64,000 nt of DNA from Candidatus Saccharimonadota bacterium (GCA_030528025.1 JAUMZP010000001.1:1-64000); one strand, 5' to 3'; positions 27,073-36,006 are shown, counted from the first letter of the stretch. Numbers and translations: made by a program. Notes: generated by a model not told the origin, from the sequence alone.

Positions 27073-27149
27073 TGGAGGGCCCAGTGAGGCTCGAACTCAC
27101 GACACCCTGCTTAAAAGGCAGGTGCTCTAACCTGCTGAGCTATGGGCCC
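27073..27149 (-). tRNA. tRNA-Lys (anticodon TTT)
   Basis: The reverse complement folds as a 77-nt tRNA with GGGCCCA/TGGGCCC acceptor stem, anticodon loop CTTTTAA on a CCTGC/GCAGG stem (anticodon TTT), a GTTCGAGCC T-loop and encoded CCA (RC of 27073-27075). Confidence 0.96.
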
Positions 27150-27161
27150 GTAGACTCTGCG

Positions 27162-27191
27162 AGTATAGCACTGGTCGTGGTAGACTGTCAA
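27162..27191 (-). promoter_or_regulatory. Consensus promoter of tRNA-Lys
   Basis: Minus strand TTGACA (27186-27191), 18-nt spacer, TATACT (27162-27167), with the start predicted about 6 nt before the tRNA 5' end. Confidence 0.85.
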
Positions 27192-27432
27192 GCGGAGCAA
27201 ATACTGGATTCATCATCACTCTTCCAAAATTCGTCTTTTTCCTCCGTGAGAGATTATATCTCGCTACCTCACCCAGTAAGATATAAAAATCTCTTGCTAA
27301 ACACAAAAGATTCAATAATTTCACCCTAAGAAAACAAATTACATAAAAATTTTAGCCTCCCTGATAAACCCTGCAGAAAGCAGAATAAACAGCATAAAAC
27401 TGACAGAAAGGCCGCGATTCAGATGCAATAAA
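27192..27432. other. A+T-rich intergenic stretch, nothing recognised
   Basis: The remainder of the 320-bp gap between tRNA-Lys and comEC. I see no gene, strong hairpin or repeat in it. Confidence 0.5.
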
Positions 27433-27461
27433 TTGACACATCAGCAACACAATAGTTTAAT
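27433..27461 (+). promoter_or_regulatory. Promoter of comEC
   Basis: TTGACA (27433-27438), 17-nt spacer, TTTAAT (27456-27461). ATG follows after eight bases, so the leader would be only about 2 nt. Confidence 0.65.
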
Positions 27462-27469
27462 GATAACCA

Positions 27470-28912
27470 ATGACGTGGTGGCAACGGCGAATTCACCCAA
27501 CATGGCAGCTCACAATGTGCTGCGGCGGCATCGTTGGTGGAGTAGCACTAGCCCAGTGGTGGCCGTATGCTGCGTGGTGGTGGCTTGTTGTAGCTGGTGG
27601 CGGAATTGCCTATGCACTACGCAAGAGCCAGCGGTGGTGCCTTATTATCATATTGATTGCTGGGCTTATGGTCGGCCTAGTGCGCGGTGGGAGTGACCAG
27701 CAACAACAGCGCTCCTACGCGGCATCGTTTGCGCACGTAGCAACAATCACTGGGCAGGTGCAGGATGACCCTGATACAAATCAACGCAATCAACTCGTCG
27801 TGAGGCTGAGCGCTATCCGCCTGAATGGCCGCTCATTGCCTGGCACAGTATGGGTGAGTCTGCACGGCAACCCTGCAGTCCATCGCAGCGACTGGCTAGT
27901 TGTGCAAGGTAAGCTCAAGCCTGGCTTTGGCAACTTTGCCGCTGTTGTGCAGCGCGCCCATGTGGAGCGTATTGTCCAGCCACAACCTGGTGATGTCGCC
28001 CTGCAGGTGCGCGATTGGTTTGCTGAGCACATTCGCCGCGCAGTTCACGAGCCAGCGGCTAGCCTTGGCAGTGGCTACGTCCTTGGCCAAAAGCGCGCCC
28101 TGCCACATGATATCCAAGGAGCAATGCGCACTACTGGCCTCACCCATATCGTTGTGGCAAGCGGATACAACCTCACGATCCTCGTCCGCCTCGCTCGGCG
28201 CTTGTTTGCTAAGGTGTCGCGCTACCTCGCAGTGCTTACCAGTGTGAGTCTCGTCCTTGGCTTTGTTGCCATCACTGGCCTAAGCCCAAGCATGACGCGC
28301 GCTGGTCTTGTGGCTGGGCTCAGCATTTGGGCTTGGGCGTATGGTCATGCGTTTCACCCCATTACACTACTGGCAGTAGCAAGTGCCGCCACAGTGCTAT
28401 GGAACCCAAGCTATGTCTGGGGAGATATTGGCTGGCAGCTAAGCTTTGCGTCCTTCGCTGGAGTGATGATCCTTGCACCGCTGTTGCAGCGCTATTTCTT
28501 CGGTCCAGCAGAGCCATCGATCGGTCGCCAAGTCTTGGGTGAGACAGTCTCTGCACAGCTTGCTACACTACCAATTAGCCTCGCAGTATTTGGGCAATTA
28601 TCGCTTGTGGCGCTGCCAGCCAATCTACTCATTGTGCCATGGGTGCCGCTGGCGATGCTTCTCACGTGCATTGCTGGGGTTGGGGCGCTTGTGTGGCCAG
28701 CCGCGGCAGCAGTGTTTGGTGCACCAGCACAATGGCTGCTCGATGCAATGCTGTGGGTTGTCCAGCAATGTGCCGCCTCTCCCTGGGCGCAGCTCGATTT
28801 TGCGCTACCCTGGTGGGGTGTGGCGCTGTGGTATAGTGGGCTCATTGGCCTCTGCTGGTGGCTCTGGCAAGCAACTGGCTACTCGCTGCGCGATGCCTCG
28901 CTCGTAGAATAG
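27470..28912 (+). CDS. comEC: ComEC/Rec2-type DNA uptake channel
   Basis: Polytopic membrane protein that passes single-stranded DNA into the cell during transformation. The 480-residue product has N-terminal helices, an OB-like outer domain (about 90-170, ITGQVQDDPDTNQ), and the competence domain with GYVLGQKRALPHDIQGAMRT, THIVVASGYNLTILV and the helix-rich C-terminal part (WLSF-type GWQLSFASFAGVMILAPLL). The C-terminal metallo-beta-lactamase-like domain of longer ComEC proteins is absent. No ComEA or ComF is in the window. With the pil genes and RecA this suggests natural competence. Confidence 0.92.
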   Translation: MTWWQRRIHPTWQLTMCCGGIVGGVALAQWWPYAAWWWLVVAGGGIAYALRKSQRWCLIIILIAGLMVGLVRGGSDQQQQRSYAASFAHVATITGQVQDDPDTNQRNQLVVRLSAIRLNGRSLPGTVWVSLHGNPAVHRSDWLVVQGKLKPGFGNFAAVVQRAHVERIVQPQPGDVALQVRDWFAEHIRRAVHEPAASLGSGYVLGQKRALPHDIQGAMRTTGLTHIVVASGYNLTILVRLARRLFAKVSRYLAVLTSVSLVLGFVAITGLSPSMTRAGLVAGLSIWAWAYGHAFHPITLLAVASAATVLWNPSYVWGDIGWQLSFASFAGVMILAPLLQRYFFGPAEPSIGRQVLGETVSAQLATLPISLAVFGQLSLVALPANLLIVPWVPLAMLLTCIAGVGALVWPAAAAVFGAPAQWLLDAMLWVVQQCAASPWAQLDFALPWWGVALWYSGLIGLCWWLWQATGYSLRDASLVE

Positions 28913-28925
28913 CAACCGCCCAATA

Positions 28926-28934
28926 TGCTACAAT
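28926..28934 (+). promoter_or_regulatory. Extended -10 promoter of yebC
   Basis: TGC-TACAAT (hexamer 28929-28934); the leader of about 25 nt holds AAGGAG (28955-28960), five bases before ATG. Confidence 0.6.
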
Positions 28935-28965
28935 GAGTGAAAGATAGAACAATCAAGGAGAACCT

Positions 28966-29670
28966 ATGTCTGGACACAGTAAATGGGCCACGACCCATCG
29001 CCAAAAGGCCGTGGTTGATGCAAAGCGCGGCGCAGCCTTTACCAAGCTTGGCAATATGATTGCCATTGCAGCCCGTGGTGGCACCGATCCAACAACCAAC
29101 TCAAGCCTCGCATTGGCCATCGAGAAGGCTCGGGCGGCTAACATGCCCAACGCCAACATCCAGCGGGCAATCGACCGCATTAACGATAAAAATGCTGCCG
29201 CACTCGAAGAGGCAGTCTATGAGGGCTACGGCCCAGGTGGTGTTGGTATCATTATCGAGACAGCAACCGACAACAAGAATCGCACCTACCCAGAGGTCCG
29301 CACTGCTCTCACCAAGAATGGCGGTACCATGGCAGATAGCGGTAGTGTGATGTTTCAATTTGCGCGCAAGGGTGTAATCCGCGTAGCAGCCAGTAGTGAA
29401 GAAGCGCTCCTTACTGTGCTTGATGCTGGAGCTGAGGATGCAACAGAAGAAGATGGCGGCCTCACCGTCTACACCGACAAAAAGGAGCTCGCCAAAGTTC
29501 GCGAAGCCTTGCTCGCAGCTGGCATGACTGTTGAAGATGCAGAGCTCCAGTATGTGCCCAATAACACTGTTGCTATTGAGGACGACGAAACCGCCCGCAA
29601 GCTTACCAAAATTATCGATGCACTTGAAGCACTTGATGATGTGACAAATGTTGCAACGAACGCGGCGTAA
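28966..29670 (+). CDS. yebC: YebC/PmpR-family regulator
   Basis: A 234-residue cytoplasmic protein of the TACO1/YebC family, known as transcription regulators and, in more recent work, as factors that relieve ribosome stalling. The N-terminus SGHSKWATTHRQKAVVDAKR and the GYGPGGVGIIIE motif are diagnostic; the three-domain length is normal. AAGGAG lies five bases before ATG. The gene stands alone between comEC and a terminator. Confidence 0.95.
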   Translation: MSGHSKWATTHRQKAVVDAKRGAAFTKLGNMIAIAARGGTDPTTNSSLALAIEKARAANMPNANIQRAIDRINDKNAAALEEAVYEGYGPGGVGIIIETATDNKNRTYPEVRTALTKNGGTMADSGSVMFQFARKGVIRVAASSEEALLTVLDAGAEDATEEDGGLTVYTDKKELAKVREALLAAGMTVEDAELQYVPNNTVAIEDDETARKLTKIIDALEALDDVTNVATNAA

Positions 29671-29704
29671 TATCCACTAGAGCTATACACGAATCACAAC
29701 ACTA

Positions 29705-29734
29705 AAAACGGCCCTTTATCATGAGGGTTGTTTT
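29705..29734 (+). terminator. Terminator of yebC
   Basis: AAAACGGCCCT (29705-29715) pairs with AGGGTTGTTTT (29724-29734), an 11-bp stem with two G-T pairs and T-rich 3' side. Confidence 0.55.
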
Positions 29735-29801
29735 GCTAGGCACATCAACGTATATATTCACACTTATCGAGTGACACGCGTAAGAGGGATATCTATCACT
29801 T

Positions 29802-30287
29802 TCACTTTTTCTTATGTGGTTTTGCGCTCTTTGTGCGAGCCACGAGTGTGTCAACAAGTGCATATGCAAACCCTATTGTTACAACCATTGCATGAGACCT
29901 ATCCAGCGCTGCTACAGCCATCTTGCCTGTCTCATCAACTGGCGGTACGAGACTACTCAGCGCACCAAACAGTACATACGTTGCCACAACACCAAATATC
30001 AGTGAGCCACTAATACGCCACCAGCGCTGACTCACCACTGAGCCACAGCACACCAATATTACAGCTGGTAGCACCGCCAGCACAATCGTCACCACTGCAA
30101 GCAAGGCAGATCGGTCAATGCCTATACCAACCCCAGCAGCATACGGCACGACATCTGCCGCCCACAGCTGTGTCATTACCATACCAACCGCCAGACCCAT
30201 TACTGGTAGCCCAAAATGCCGCTTCGCTACATATACCAAACCAGCCGAAACCACAGCCGTACCAACAAGCAATCCAAGCAACATCAT
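29802..30287 (-). CDS. Polytopic membrane protein of unknown function
   Basis: A 161-residue hydrophobic protein with about four to five membrane helices (about 2-22, 28-48, 58-80, 92-112, 130-150) and a basic C-terminus (TKSAKPHKKK). I do not recognise the family. I start at the ATG at 30287 because a TATAAT box ends six bases upstream, giving a leaderless message; a longer frame to 30308 would span the promoter. It lies directly downstream of the rimK-like gene but has its own promoter, so membership of the ligase operon is uncertain. Confidence 0.7.
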   Translation of the reverse strand: MMLLGLLVGTAVVSAGLVYVAKRHFGLPVMGLAVGMVMTQLWAADVVPYAAGVGIGIDRSALLAVVTIVLAVLPAVILVCCGSVVSQRWWRISGSLIFGVVATYVLFGALSSLVPPVDETGKMAVAALDRSHAMVVTIGFAYALVDTLVARTKSAKPHKKK

Positions 30288-30293
30288 GCCACC

Positions 30294-30302
30294 ATTATAC
30301 CA
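30294..30302 (-). promoter_or_regulatory. Leaderless promoter of the membrane protein gene
   Basis: Extended -10 TGG-TATAAT on the minus strand (hexamer 30294-30299), then exactly six bases (GGTGGC) and ATG at 30287. Confidence 0.65.
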
Positions 30303-30353
30303 TGACATCGATTCAACATAAGCGTTATGAGAAGCGCCAGTACGTTTGGATAG

Positions 30354-31271
30354 TTATGCCCCAACGCGATCCTTCTTGTGCTGCCGCTTTGCATTGCGCT
30401 CAATATATTCAATGATTGGTTTGGCTACATTGCGCCGCGTAATTTTCTCTATCCCAAATCCTGGGCTCGCATTGACCTCAAGCACTAGCGGCCCACGACT
30501 CGAGCGCATAAAGTCAACACCCGCTACTGTCAGACCCATCGCCTTAGCTGCCCGCAAACACATACGACGCTCGGTATCCGTCAAGCGGATCGGCGTTCCT
30601 TCACCTCCCTTATGGAGGTTGGAGCGAAAGTCGTCATCTAGGCTCTGGCGCTTCATACTCGCCACTACACGACTCCCTACCACAAAGGCGCGGATGTCCA
30701 CTCCAGCCGACTCACGAATAAATTCCTGCAACAGGATATTTGTCCCATCCTCGTTGGTGAGGTACAATGCCTGAAGCACTGACTTTGCTGCCTTCTTCGT
30801 CTCCGCTAGCACCACACCATTGCCATGAGTACCACGAGCGAGTTTGATGATGACTGGCGTACCACCAAGTTCGTTAAGGAGATCGTCTATATCGGCCGAG
30901 TTGCGGCTAAACACTGTCTTAGGAATAGCTACTCCACCTCGGGCTAGCAGCTGTGTCGAACGCAGTTTATCGCGTGCCCGGGTAATCGCAATCGAGCGAT
31001 TAACAAAAAGCGTGCGTGGATACGCCATTTCTAACTGGCGTGCTACTGCTGTGCCGTAGCGAGTCATGTAGCTTGCAATGCGCGGAATTATTGCATCGTA
31101 CTGATCAATTGCTTCACCATCATACATCACCGTTGGGTTCTTCTCATCAATCGTCACATAACATTTGCGGTATTTAATCACTCTCACACTATGTCCACGC
31201 CTCTCCGCCTCTTCCTTGAGGCGAAGCGTTGAGTAGTTCACATTGCCGTTACTGAGTATTGCGATTTTCAC
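30354..31271 (-). CDS. RimK-like ATP-grasp amino-acid ligase
   Basis: A 305-residue ATP-grasp ligase closest to RimK, which adds glutamates to the C-terminus of ribosomal protein S6. Seen: the pre-ATP-grasp domain (MKIAILSNGN, IPRIASYMTRYG), KLRSTQLLARGGVAIPKT, the glycine-rich ATP loop LARGTHGNGVVLAE, FIRESAGVDIRAFVVG and the intact metal-binding strand LEVNASPG (about 264-271). The start is GTG at 31271 with GAGG six bases upstream. It is the last ligase of a four-gene block with the MATCAP-like peptidase and may be the catalytic amino-acid ligase of that system. The target protein is unknown; S6 is one option. Confidence 0.87.
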   Translation of the reverse strand: MKIAILSNGNVNYSTLRLKEEAERRGHSVRVIKYRKCYVTIDEKNPTVMYDGEAIDQYDAIIPRIASYMTRYGTAVARQLEMAYPRTLFVNRSIAITRARDKLRSTQLLARGGVAIPKTVFSRNSADIDDLLNELGGTPVIIKLARGTHGNGVVLAETKKAAKSVLQALYLTNEDGTNILLQEFIRESAGVDIRAFVVGSRVVASMKRQSLDDDFRSNLHKGGEGTPIRLTDTERRMCLRAAKAMGLTVAGVDFMRSSRGPLVLEVNASPGFGIEKITRRNVAKPIIEYIERNAKRQHKKDRVGA

Positions 31272-31325
31272 TCCATACCTCGTACTATTATTTTATCGAT
31301 TTTGCTTATTATATGCTCTCTGTCT

Positions 31326-32834
31326 CTATTGTAGTCCATTTTGGCGTAGTTCTTGACGATTACTACTTTCGGCCTTCTTATCAATATCACCCTCTGCAAC
31401 ATGAACGATGAATTTATTACGCAAAATATTTCTTCCAATCAGCATTGGGTAGATCTGCCCTGATCTGTCTGCTAGTGTAACTTTTGCTTTCACTCGCCTT
31501 CCTGCCAAACTTACATTAATGACAACCTGATACCGCAGTTCCTCATAACCATTCGAACTCCGAACAGAGCGCATGGAATACTCAGAAAAATGCAACTCCT
31601 CACCAGTATACACTGGGGAGCCTTCACCAAATAGTTTGCAATAGAGGCCTGTCTTATCAACTCGAATATCGCTTGCCCATATAGACGAGACTGTTGCCCC
31701 TGTATCTATCCGAGCTTTAAATTTTTCGTTAACAAGATCAGGCAAAGCAACCTTTTCAACTCGGCCAATCATAACTATCTTTTTGCCGATAGGATGCGCC
31801 GTTTTTTCAATAGCATGAAATAGTTTTCGTGCAACATTCCGAGGTTTGCCTTCTGTTGGAAATTGGTGCATTCGTATCTCTGGAGATGCCATCACTCTTA
31901 CGACATAGCTATCATTTCCATCGCCACTAATGTTATCCGTCACAATATCAATACCAGCAATACCAAGAAAACATGCTGATGCCGCTTGAATTGCTATGTT
32001 TTTGAGTTCATCAGACACATAACTCGTGACATCAACTACTTCACCACCCCTACTCAGATTCAATGTATCTAAAACCTCAACAGCACGACCTTTCTCGGGA
32101 ACTTGTTGCAAAAAGTAAGCACCTTTATGTCTCGACACATCTTCAATGTTTATTTTCGCTACTAAACTAGCGTGTCTATTGCCATGCTTTGGGCAATTGT
32201 TATTTTTTTTACTTATCAAGGTTCGTATTGTTGATACTCCATCTCCAACAATATATGGTGGTCGACGATATGCTACTGCAATGACTTTTTTATTTAACAC
32301 CAAGAAGCGATATTCTTGCCCAAAAACCATTTGCTGAACAATTATATCAGGTTGTCCACCACTATTCTGATATACATGGTGTATTGCACGAAGCAAACTT
32401 TCTTCGTCACTAGCGTTAACAAGAACACTATTACTGTAGTTTACAGTAGCAGATTTGACAACAAGACGCTCATAGGACTCTAACATTTTTCGAAGTGTAT
32501 CATCAATTACCACATCTTCGGGTCTATTTATTTTCAATGGATATGTATCTGGTATTTGTATATGCGCTTGGTGTAATATGTTATTCGTCCAGATCCTGTC
32601 CTCATTCACCTGGACTGCATATGAAGGGTTTAGTGCAGTATTAAGATTATAAAAGTAAAGCTCTTTGCCGTCCTTTTCACAGCGCACCACATGTGATGTT
32701 GCTAAACGACCTGGAACTGTTGTGACCTGGTACCCTTTTCGGAGTGCCTCCTTCATTAGTAATCGAGAAGTCATGCCATACCGTGACAGGTCTGCTTTTT
32801 TGATACTATTCTTGCTTTCTTGCTCCATATTCAT
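31326..32834 (-). CDS. ATP-grasp domain fused to a RimB-like retropepsin-fold peptidase
   Basis: A 502-residue fusion. Residues about 1-345 form an ATP-grasp domain like those of cyanophycin synthetase or GshF (YERLVVKSATVNYSNSVLV, QQMVFGQEYRFLVLN, RRPPYIVGDG). Residues about 355-495 form an aspartic-peptidase-like domain of the RimB / ATP-dependent zinc protease family, with the catalytic DTGA at 377-380 and a C-terminal YPMLIGRNILR strand. The ATP-grasp strand that normally reads E-x-N-x-S-P is V-R-V-M-A-S-P (about 312-318), so both metal-ligand positions look replaced. No Shine-Dalgarno is visible; it starts 14 nt after the preceding gene. The DNA is visibly A+T-rich. Confidence 0.82.
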   Translation of the reverse strand: MNMEQESKNSIKKADLSRYGMTSRLLMKEALRKGYQVTTVPGRLATSHVVRCEKDGKELYFYNLNTALNPSYAVQVNEDRIWTNNILHQAHIQIPDTYPLKINRPEDVVIDDTLRKMLESYERLVVKSATVNYSNSVLVNASDEESLLRAIHHVYQNSGGQPDIIVQQMVFGQEYRFLVLNKKVIAVAYRRPPYIVGDGVSTIRTLISKKNNNCPKHGNRHASLVAKINIEDVSRHKGAYFLQQVPEKGRAVEVLDTLNLSRGGEVVDVTSYVSDELKNIAIQAASACFLGIAGIDIVTDNISGDGNDSYVVRVMASPEIRMHQFPTEGKPRNVARKLFHAIEKTAHPIGKKIVMIGRVEKVALPDLVNEKFKARIDTGATVSSIWASDIRVDKTGLYCKLFGEGSPVYTGEELHFSEYSMRSVRSSNGYEELRYQVVINVSLAGRRVKAKVTLADRSGQIYPMLIGRNILRNKFIVHVAEGDIDKKAESSNRQELRQNGLQ

Positions 32835-32848
32835 AGCGATACATTTAT

Positions 32849-34216
32849 TTACTTCGAACTATTTTCAATTATACCAATAATATTTCTTGATTCTCTCATA
32901 AGCGTACCCTCCTCATTCATAACACGAAAATTAGTAAATATAGACGCTAATCGAGACCCTGGCTCAATAGACCTCTCGCTCCTTGTATAATCCTGTACAA
33001 AAACCTGTTTTGCAGAAGAAGACCTATCGAATGACATTATATCGTCTATGGATTGCATCTTTTCATTATATAATCCCGACCGAGGGCTGTCAGCAACACC
33101 TGTCTCACTGTCTCGTTGATGGAGAACCATCAGCGCGCAATCATTATAGTCATTGCTGTATGAACTGTCTTCAATAGTATAATCAGCATTCGTTAGTTCT
33201 AAGATATGAAGAAGATAGAAGGGGATATGCTTTTTTGCATTATAGCTCATTGCAAGAAGCGGTGTTGCACCCGTAATGCGCGCATTAACTTCGATAGTAT
33301 ACACTGCATCATCCGTCACCAAAGAATCAACACCAAAAATACCACGATACCCTCTGTCGTATAATTCCTGGCCTATGACGCGCGCATTTTTCGTTAGTTG
33401 ACTACTCTGCCATGTGTGTTGATCATCTGCTAATATTTCAATACCACAAAACTTCTCAGCACCAGGAATACTTGTATTTGATAAATTCGGGTCTGCAATA
33501 ATCTGCCGCTGCACTGGCCCTATGAAGACCCCGTAGCGCGTTACAACGCCCTGTACCGACCAATCACGTCCATCAGCAATGTAGTCTGATACAACTACTT
33601 CACCAACCAAACCATTGCTATTCTGCATTGTGTTTATTGCGGAACAAAATGAGTCGAAGCTATCGACAATAAACGACCCCTTCCCTCCACCAAGTGTAGC
33701 ATCCTGCAAAACAATCTTACTGCGTCCATTACAGAGATTAGAAAAATATTCCTCATCCGATAACATTTCTCGCCAAGGGTATATTTTATGTGATGGAATG
33801 TTGCAAAGACGCTCTGCAAAAATACGCCGAAACCACGATTTATTCTCAAACTTCTGAGCCAACACGTACATATCGTTGCTAGGCAAAAATTGCAAACTGC
33901 TTTGTTTTAATCGCTCAGGAATTACGAAAGGTTTATACGTAAAAATACGGTACTCAGGTAAATGAGTTATTATCATGTCTTGGAATATTGGATCTTGCAA
34001 AAGAGCCTGTGTAGTCAGTTCACCTATATAAGGTTTCTCACACTGATCGCGCACATAAGCGAGACTATTCATGTGCTCTACATTCTGGCTGCGCATATTC
34101 CAGCCAGCTAGTGAAGCAATTTTGTAATTATCAAACCACTGCTCAGGTCCAATTCTTGCCCATGGTTGTATACTAACGCCTGCTATCTTTAAACTTTTAT
34201 CGTATTGAATTTTCAT
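32849..34216 (-). CDS. ATP-grasp carboxylate-amine ligase
   Basis: A 455-residue protein with an ATP-grasp core at about 165-340: glycine-rich loop ATLGGGKGS (173-181), VVVSDYIADGRDWSVQG, and IEVNARITGATPLL (about 308-321), where the metal-binding Glu and Asn are intact. The N-terminal 160 and C-terminal 100 residues match no family I know. Such enzymes join a carboxylate to an amine through an acyl-phosphate. It lies 14 nt downstream of the MATCAP-like peptidase gene and 14 nt upstream of the fusion gene, which implies one transcript. The composition is A+T-rich like its neighbours. Confidence 0.8.
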   Translation of the reverse strand: MKIQYDKSLKIAGVSIQPWARIGPEQWFDNYKIASLAGWNMRSQNVEHMNSLAYVRDQCEKPYIGELTTQALLQDPIFQDMIITHLPEYRIFTYKPFVIPERLKQSSLQFLPSNDMYVLAQKFENKSWFRRIFAERLCNIPSHKIYPWREMLSDEEYFSNLCNGRSKIVLQDATLGGGKGSFIVDSFDSFCSAINTMQNSNGLVGEVVVSDYIADGRDWSVQGVVTRYGVFIGPVQRQIIADPNLSNTSIPGAEKFCGIEILADDQHTWQSSQLTKNARVIGQELYDRGYRGIFGVDSLVTDDAVYTIEVNARITGATPLLAMSYNAKKHIPFYLLHILELTNADYTIEDSSYSNDYNDCALMVLHQRDSETGVADSPRSGLYNEKMQSIDDIMSFDRSSSAKQVFVQDYTRSERSIEPGSRLASIFTNFRVMNEEGTLMRESRNIIGIIENSSK

Positions 34217-34230
34217 TGCTTGTATTTAGT

Positions 34231-35811
34231 CTAAGTACTATGTGATTCGAGTATGACTCTCTGGTGCTTCTTCGAAGTATTAATTTTACCAGCTAGTAAT
34301 AAACTCAGCTGCAAATCATCACCACAAATTTTCTCTAGATATCCCCATACTTCTTTTGAGCCATTGTAATAGCAGAGATCCTTAAAGAGGGGCAGATCAT
34401 CAGTACCCCGATAAATACGCATTGTTGTGTTTGCTGCCCATTGCTTAGCTTTGTCAATCTGGACTTGTGTTGGTGCTTGATCAGGCTTGAGGCTCTCGAG
34501 AAGTTTGAGACGCCACTTCACATCGTAAGCACCTTTGAAGTCCTTGTTGTCAAAATAGGCAAGTCCAGCAGTAATATAGTGATCTATGCCAGCTTCTTGA
34601 TATTCTCCTTCAAGGGCGTGCTCCATTGCTTTCCTAAGCCCTTCTTGCGTATCATTAAAACCAGCTAAACCTTGTGTTAGCGGCCCAAGGTTTGTCGAAC
34701 CACCAGTCATTCGCGTTAAGACATGCACACCTATTTCATGTACAACTAGCCGTTTTACTTCATTAACAGACATAGCTTCTCGGTCTTGGGGTATTCTGAT
34801 ATGTCTTGTGTCTGGATCAATATTAATTGATTTTGCCTCTGTCACCTCAACCTTCCAATCCATATCTTTCTCGACATCTCTCGTCTCGGTATTGTCCCAG
34901 TCTGTTACAGCTTGTGCATCCTGAATATCGCCTGTCTGTCTACCTTCTTCAACCTCTTTGGATGACGCAAGGAACTCCTCAGTCAAGATATTCCGAAAGA
35001 TATCTTGAAGGTGTGTCGGCTGGATTTTTATAACCGTCTCATCGTGTGATTCTATTTGAAATTCTGATTTATGCGCTTCTACATAGCTATCAACATATCG
35101 AAGCATATTGTCATACAATCCATGAACAACTTCGTTCATCCATCTCATGGTCTCAGTAGATGGACGAAATCGATCTTGTACACGTGTACCATCTAGTGCA
35201 TTTTCTGGAAGAAGATTCCGAAGCTCCTGAAAGATTATCTTGGCACTTTGACTACGCTTTTTATGAAAGATGTTGGCAATTTTTTCGCCGAGTAATGACT
35301 CATATATTGTTTTAACTGGCTCACCATAGAGCGTAATATTTATCTCCATAAAACGCTGTGCTGCTACTTCTCTTGCTATGGGGTCTGTTGTTGCTGCTTT
35401 ATAATCCCTCATCGCTACTATCAAGTTCGCCTCTTGCTTGCGAGCCTCAATCGCCTGGAGATAGACTGTCCTCTCTGGCTCTGACATAGACTCAGCCATA
35501 TATATCAGCGTTTCCGCAGTATCTTGCATGGTTGTATAATCTTCGCCGGAATACTCCGCAATGGCCGGATACTTTTGCTGAAAAGACGTGGTACTACCTA
35601 TAATCAGACTATTAATTGCTGCTTCTTTGCTTTCTTGATCGGGAACAAGTGATTCAATGACTTTCGGTGATCGCTCAACAAGCTCCTGGTACTTTCCTCG
35701 GAACGCTTCAGGATCTATATCGACAGAGCTATTCTGGCTACGCCGAGCTTCTTTCACCTGTATATCATGATATGGAAGTGGTCTATCCTCGGGAGTATAG
35801 CTCGTTATCAT
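34231..35811 (-). CDS. DUF1704/MATCAP-family metallopeptidase (QEGLA-motif protein)
   Basis: A 526-residue soluble protein. The zinc motif HEIGVH (358-363, HExxxH) is followed by the family's QEGL (389-392), which would give the third ligand. The QEGLA family was first known only as a domain of unknown function; its eukaryotic members (MATCAP) remove the C-terminal tyrosine from tubulin, so a carboxypeptidase that trims protein tails is the natural expectation. The N-terminal 340 residues are mostly helical and charged. It heads a tightly spaced block with three ATP-grasp ligases, suggesting that it removes, or prepares the acceptor for, residues those ligases add. Confidence 0.83.
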   Translation of the reverse strand: MITSYTPEDRPLPYHDIQVKEARRSQNSSVDIDPEAFRGKYQELVERSPKVIESLVPDQESKEAAINSLIIGSTTSFQQKYPAIAEYSGEDYTTMQDTAETLIYMAESMSEPERTVYLQAIEARKQEANLIVAMRDYKAATTDPIAREVAAQRFMEINITLYGEPVKTIYESLLGEKIANIFHKKRSQSAKIIFQELRNLLPENALDGTRVQDRFRPSTETMRWMNEVVHGLYDNMLRYVDSYVEAHKSEFQIESHDETVIKIQPTHLQDIFRNILTEEFLASSKEVEEGRQTGDIQDAQAVTDWDNTETRDVEKDMDWKVEVTEAKSINIDPDTRHIRIPQDREAMSVNEVKRLVVHEIGVHVLTRMTGGSTNLGPLTQGLAGFNDTQEGLRKAMEHALEGEYQEAGIDHYITAGLAYFDNKDFKGAYDVKWRLKLLESLKPDQAPTQVQIDKAKQWAANTTMRIYRGTDDLPLFKDLCYYNGSKEVWGYLEKICGDDLQLSLLLAGKINTSKKHQRVILESHST

Positions 35812-35820
35812 AGTGAGGCT

Positions 35821-35829
35821 ATTTTAGCA
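35821..35829 (-). promoter_or_regulatory. Extended -10 promoter of the ligase/peptidase operon
   Basis: TGC-TAAAAT on the minus strand (hexamer 35821-35826), nine bases before the ATG at 35811; predicted leader about 3 nt. Confidence 0.5.
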
Positions 35830-36006
35830 ATAAACCACCGTATAAATCAAGACTCTTTCTCTTATATTTGCAGAGCACTGTGACGCAAAACCAAGTTATG
35901 CCATCGAATCTGAAATAATCTAGCAAAGTTACACCACCCAGCAAACAGGTTAGAATCAAACTCCTCACCACAAGTAGTTTAATTCTACACCAGTACCCAC
36001 CTGGAG

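Noticed and set aside
35812-36006. Mobile-element boundary beside the A+T-rich ligase block
   Set aside because: I found no transposase, integrase, target duplication or tRNA attachment site there.
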